From NCBI RefSeq assembly GCF_020379485.1, contig NW_026014710.1:124001-188000 (forward strand): 64,000 nucleotides of DNA, in the 5' to 3' direction. Of this stretch, positions 62,601-64,000 are shown one piece after another. Position 1 is the first letter of the stretch, and every line of letters starts with the position of its first letter. Both the position numbers and the translations under genes were made by a program. The notes below the pieces were generated by a model. It did no database searches, was not told the DNA's origin, and worked only from the letters and a program-made list of their open reading frames with translations. The stretch is from Brassica napus (Eukaryota; Streptophyta; Magnoliopsida; Brassicales; Brassicaceae).

Positions 62601-64000
62601 GTACTGATCTCTTATCATACTGCCATGGACGTCCCAGAAGGATGTGGCTAGCTTCAAGGGGTGCTACATCACAAGTGATCTCATCCTGGTACTTTCCCAC
62701 TGATAGCAAGACCTTCACTTGCTTGGTGATCTGTAATCCACCCTCGTCATTGATCCATTGCAAGAGATATGGTTTAGGATGCTTGAACACTTGAAGACCC
62801 AACTTCTCCACCAACTCAGCACTTGCTACATTAGTACAGCTTCCTCCATCAATGATCAAGCTGCAAACCTTTTCTTGAACCAAGCATCTGGTGTGGAACA
62901 AGTTTTCCCTTTGCTCATCTTCTTTGGCTTTAGGTTGAGCATTGAGAAGTCTCCTGGTGACTAGTAGCTCTCCACGGACAGGGTACTCCACGCCTTCCTC
63001 ATCTGACTCTTGGCCGGCGTCCTCCTCTTCAGATATCACCTCCCCGTTGGCTAAGATAGTCATCACCTTCTTGTTGGTGCACTCATTAGCATAGTGGCCA
63101 AAGCCATGACACTTGTAACACTTAATGTTCCTGGTCTTAGTAGATGTGGCTACTCCTTTACCCTTGTCATCTCTCTTGGTCTCTACTGAAGAAGAACCGT
63201 CCTTGGACTTATCCCCTGGCTTATCTTCCCTGGAGTAGGCCGGTTTTGAAGTAGGAGTGTATGAAGACCGGGTAGAGCTCTTCCTCTTGTTCTGCTGCTC
63301 AATCAAGATAGCTTTATGTAGCAGTTCATCCATGTCCTCATATTCTTGTAGCTCCAACCTATCTTGTATATCTCTGTTAAGACCTCCTTGGAATCTTGCC
63401 ATAGTAGCTTCTACACCTTCTTCTAAATCAGCTTTTAACATGAGTGTTTCCATCTCCTGGTGATAGTCCTCTACACTCTTAGACCCTTGAGAAAGCCTTC
63501 TCAACTTCTGGTGTAGATCTCTTCCATAGTGATTAGGAACAAATCTCTTCTTCATCACAGTTTTCATCTCAAACCAGGAAGCTACTTGAGGCTCTCCATT
63601 GCGTCTCCTGGTAGTAGCAATCTGATCCCACCAGCTAATAGCATATCCACAGAATTCAGTAGCTGCTAGTCTCACTTTTCTCTCCTCAGTGAGCTGCTGG
63701 CAATTGAAAACCAGTTCAATCTTCTTCTCCCACTCTAAGTAAGCATCAGGATCATTCTTCCCATGGAATGGAGGGATTCTAAGCTTGAGATTGCCTAGGT
63801 TATCAGTAGCTGGTCGCCTGCGGTTGTAGTTTCTACCACGCTGACTAGCCTGAGATCCATCATCACTGTCATCAGTTGAATCTTCTTGATAATGTTCTCC
63901 ATAAACCCCACGACCCCCAATCTCCACTCGTGGCCCTCTTATAGGTCCAATGCGTGCTCTCTGAGCTCCAGCAGCAACCGCGTCCCTCTCTTGCCCTGCA
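59380..64000 (-). CDS. Ty3/gypsy gag-pol polyprotein (over 1,515 aa, N-terminus outside window)
   Basis: Open from the right edge (Arg/Gly/Ala-rich start) to the stop at 59380. Numbering from codon 63927, a GTG that is not a real start: retrotransposon gag core at about 50-220; CCHC knuckle [14 protein letters not shown] at 270-283; protease D-G-G at 360-362; RT with YFDD at 732-735; RNase H with C-D-A-S (D about 881); integrase with HHCC and triad D1131, D1192, E1228. The last ~96 residues are encoded within U3 of the LTR. Gene order RT-RH-IN defines Ty3/gypsy. No disruption is seen. Gag style and the ORF-LTR overlap recall CRM chromoviruses, which is uncertain. Confidence 0.95.
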   Translation of the reverse strand, partial: AGQERDAVAAGAQRARIGPIRGPRVEIGGRGVYGEHYQEDSTDDSDDGSQASQRGRNYNRRRPATDNLGNLKLRIPPFHGKNDPDAYLEWEKKIELVFNCQQLTEERKVRLAATEFCGYAISWWDQIATTRRRNGEPQVASWFEMKTVMKKRFVPNHYGRDLHQKLRRLSQGSKSVEDYHQEMETLMLKADLEEGVEATMARFQGGLNRDIQDRLELQEYEDMDELLHKAILIEQQNKRKSSTRSSYTPTSKPAYSREDKPGDKSKDGSSSVETKRDDKGKGVATSTKTRNIKCYKCHGFGHYANECTNKKVMTILANGEVISEEEDAGQESDEEGVEYPVRGELLVTRRLLNAQPKAKEDEQRENLFHTRCLVQEKVCSLIIDGGSCTNVASAELVEKLGLQVFKHPKPYLLQWINDEGGLQITKQVKVLLSVGKYQDEITCDVAPLEASHILLGRPWQYDKRSVHDGFTNRYTFIHKEKQVTLAPMTPQEVHQDQMHLKKKRGESKAASKSLLLEETSQVSKLNLFATAKDIKTAMIEQSNLILVVYKELLSSTTNPAPEIPEEIECLLQEYRDVFPEDNPIGLPPIRGIEHQIDFVPGATLPNRPAYRTNPVETKELQKQVNELMEKGHIRESMSPCAVPVLLVPKKDGSWRMCVDCRAINNITVKYRHPIPRLDDMLDELHGSCVFSKIDLKSGYHQIRMKEGDEWKTAFKTKLGLYEWLVMPFGLTNAPSTFMRLMNHVLRALIGRFVVVYFDDILIYSKTMKEHVNHLKQVLDVLRKENLYANYKKCSFGTDNLVFLGFVVTSQGIQVDEEKVKAIREWPTPKSIGEVRSFHGLAGFYRRFVRDFSTVAAPLTEVIKKSVGFTWGPTQEEAFQMLKEKLTSAPLLALPDFSKTFEIECDASGIGIGAVLMQDKKPIAYFSEKLGGATLNYPTYDKELYALVRALQVWQHYLWPKEFVIHTDHESLKHLKGQQKLNKRHARWVEFIETFPYVIHYKKGKENVVADALSRRYTLLSSMETKLLGFEHIKSCYANDPEFKDVFRESEKHASGKFYQVKGFLFYDNRLCVPSGSLRELYVREAHAGGLMGHFGVAKTLSTLQEHFYWPSMKKEVERVCSRCVVCKQAKSKVQPTGLYTPLPIPIAPWIDISMDFVLGLPRTRKGRDSIFVVVDRFSKMAHFIPCHKTDDASLVADLFFREVVRLHGMPRTIVSDRDTKFLSYFWKTLWGKLGTKLLFSTTCHPQTDGQTESVNRTLSTLLRAIIKSNIRTWEDCLPHVEFAYNRAVHSATKLSPFQVVYGFNPLSPLDLFALPLKEQTNLDGKQKAEFVLSLHEQVRKNIEERTKMYERQKNKGRKELVLEPGDLVWIHMRKERFPVERKSKLLPRKDGPFKVLKRINNNAYQIDLEGKYTVSSTFNVSDLDPFIADDSDLRSNPFKGGGDGVAMTRDIEEELSETDEDEPSDETAVRERCEAEDTEENQNQSETSCEPTSVWSGPTTRSRLREQEERLQEIAKIVGLGSRQGDQDKPACWFNLITL

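Larger units (their letters stand above)
58914..64000 (-). mobile_element. GYP copy G2, Ty3/gypsy retrotransposon, 5' end outside window
   Basis: Minus-strand gypsy element inserted in B2. The 3' LTR is 58914-59671 (758 bp), the polypurine tract is the complement of 59672-59685, and the polyprotein is open to the window edge. The left flank GAAGC is the likely target duplication. PBS and 5' LTR are not visible. It is near identical to G1. Confidence 0.94.

Noticed and set aside
1..64000. Host genes, tRNA, rRNA or CRISPR arrays
   Set aside because: All long frames resolve to retrotransposon proteins. The TGGTATCAGAGCC sites are primer-binding sites, not tRNA genes, and no spaced direct-repeat array exists.

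Overview
The window is a plant genomic region made entirely of nested LTR retrotransposons. I found no host gene, rRNA, tRNA or CRISPR array. The autonomous elements encode Ty1/copia (gag-PR-IN-RT-RNaseH) or Ty3/gypsy (gag-PR-RT-RNaseH-IN) polyproteins. Almost all LTRs are followed by TGGTATCAGAGCC, the primer-binding site for plant initiator-Met tRNA. The style suggests a eudicot, perhaps Brassicaceae, but this is a low-confidence inference.

Labels used here. Copia families: COP-A (A1 1-3065; A2 19415-20777 + 26559-26824; A3 51823-57215), COP-B (B1, minus, 5729-7373 + 19165-19414; B2, plus, 50353-51822 + 57221-58913), COP-C (C1, minus, 20778-26553; C2, plus, 32335-33799 + 39816-40312 + 46396-50347), COP-D (D1, plus, 7855-13843; D2, minus, 26825-27392 + 30296-31611), COP-E (E1, minus, 40313-46390). 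Gypsy GYP: G1, plus, 3066-5728; G2, minus, 58914-64000. Non-coding, copia-like LARDs N: N1, minus, 7374-19159; N2, plus, 31612-32334; N3, plus, 33800-39810. PAL is a palindromic gypsy-derived insertion, 27393-30290.

Nesting, read from 5-bp target duplications. D2 is the outermost visible element. On its left, A2 is inserted in D2. A2 carries C1 in its 3' LTR (TSD GTGCA) and B1 in its RT. B1 carries N1 in its LTR (TSD AAGCC), with D1 inside the N1 LTR (TSD TTTAC), and G1 in its gag-pol region, with A1 inside G1. PAL sits in the D2 RT (TSD ATAAA). On the right of D2, N2 holds C2 (TSD TAGGC). C2 carries N3 (TSD GGATC) and E1 (TSD ATGAT). B2 abuts C2 and carries A3 (TSD GTTTG) and G2.

Paired LTRs are identical or nearly so by eye. 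The innermost (D1) and outermost (D2) members of COP-D are almost the same sequence, so the nest looks like one recent burst. D1, C1, E1 and A3 keep full open polyprotein frames and look potentially autonomous. The LARDs have no protein genes but share the copia PBS, polypurine tract and a conserved, covarying 3' stem-loop, so they are probably mobilised by the copia enzymes.

The most unusual items are PAL (a 1,168-bp near-perfect inverted repeat inserted as one unit with LTR-type termini), the covarying stem-loop shared by copia and LARD, a pol block frozen at synonymous sites, A3's gag without a zinc knuckle, and shared regulatory modules in otherwise diverged LTRs.
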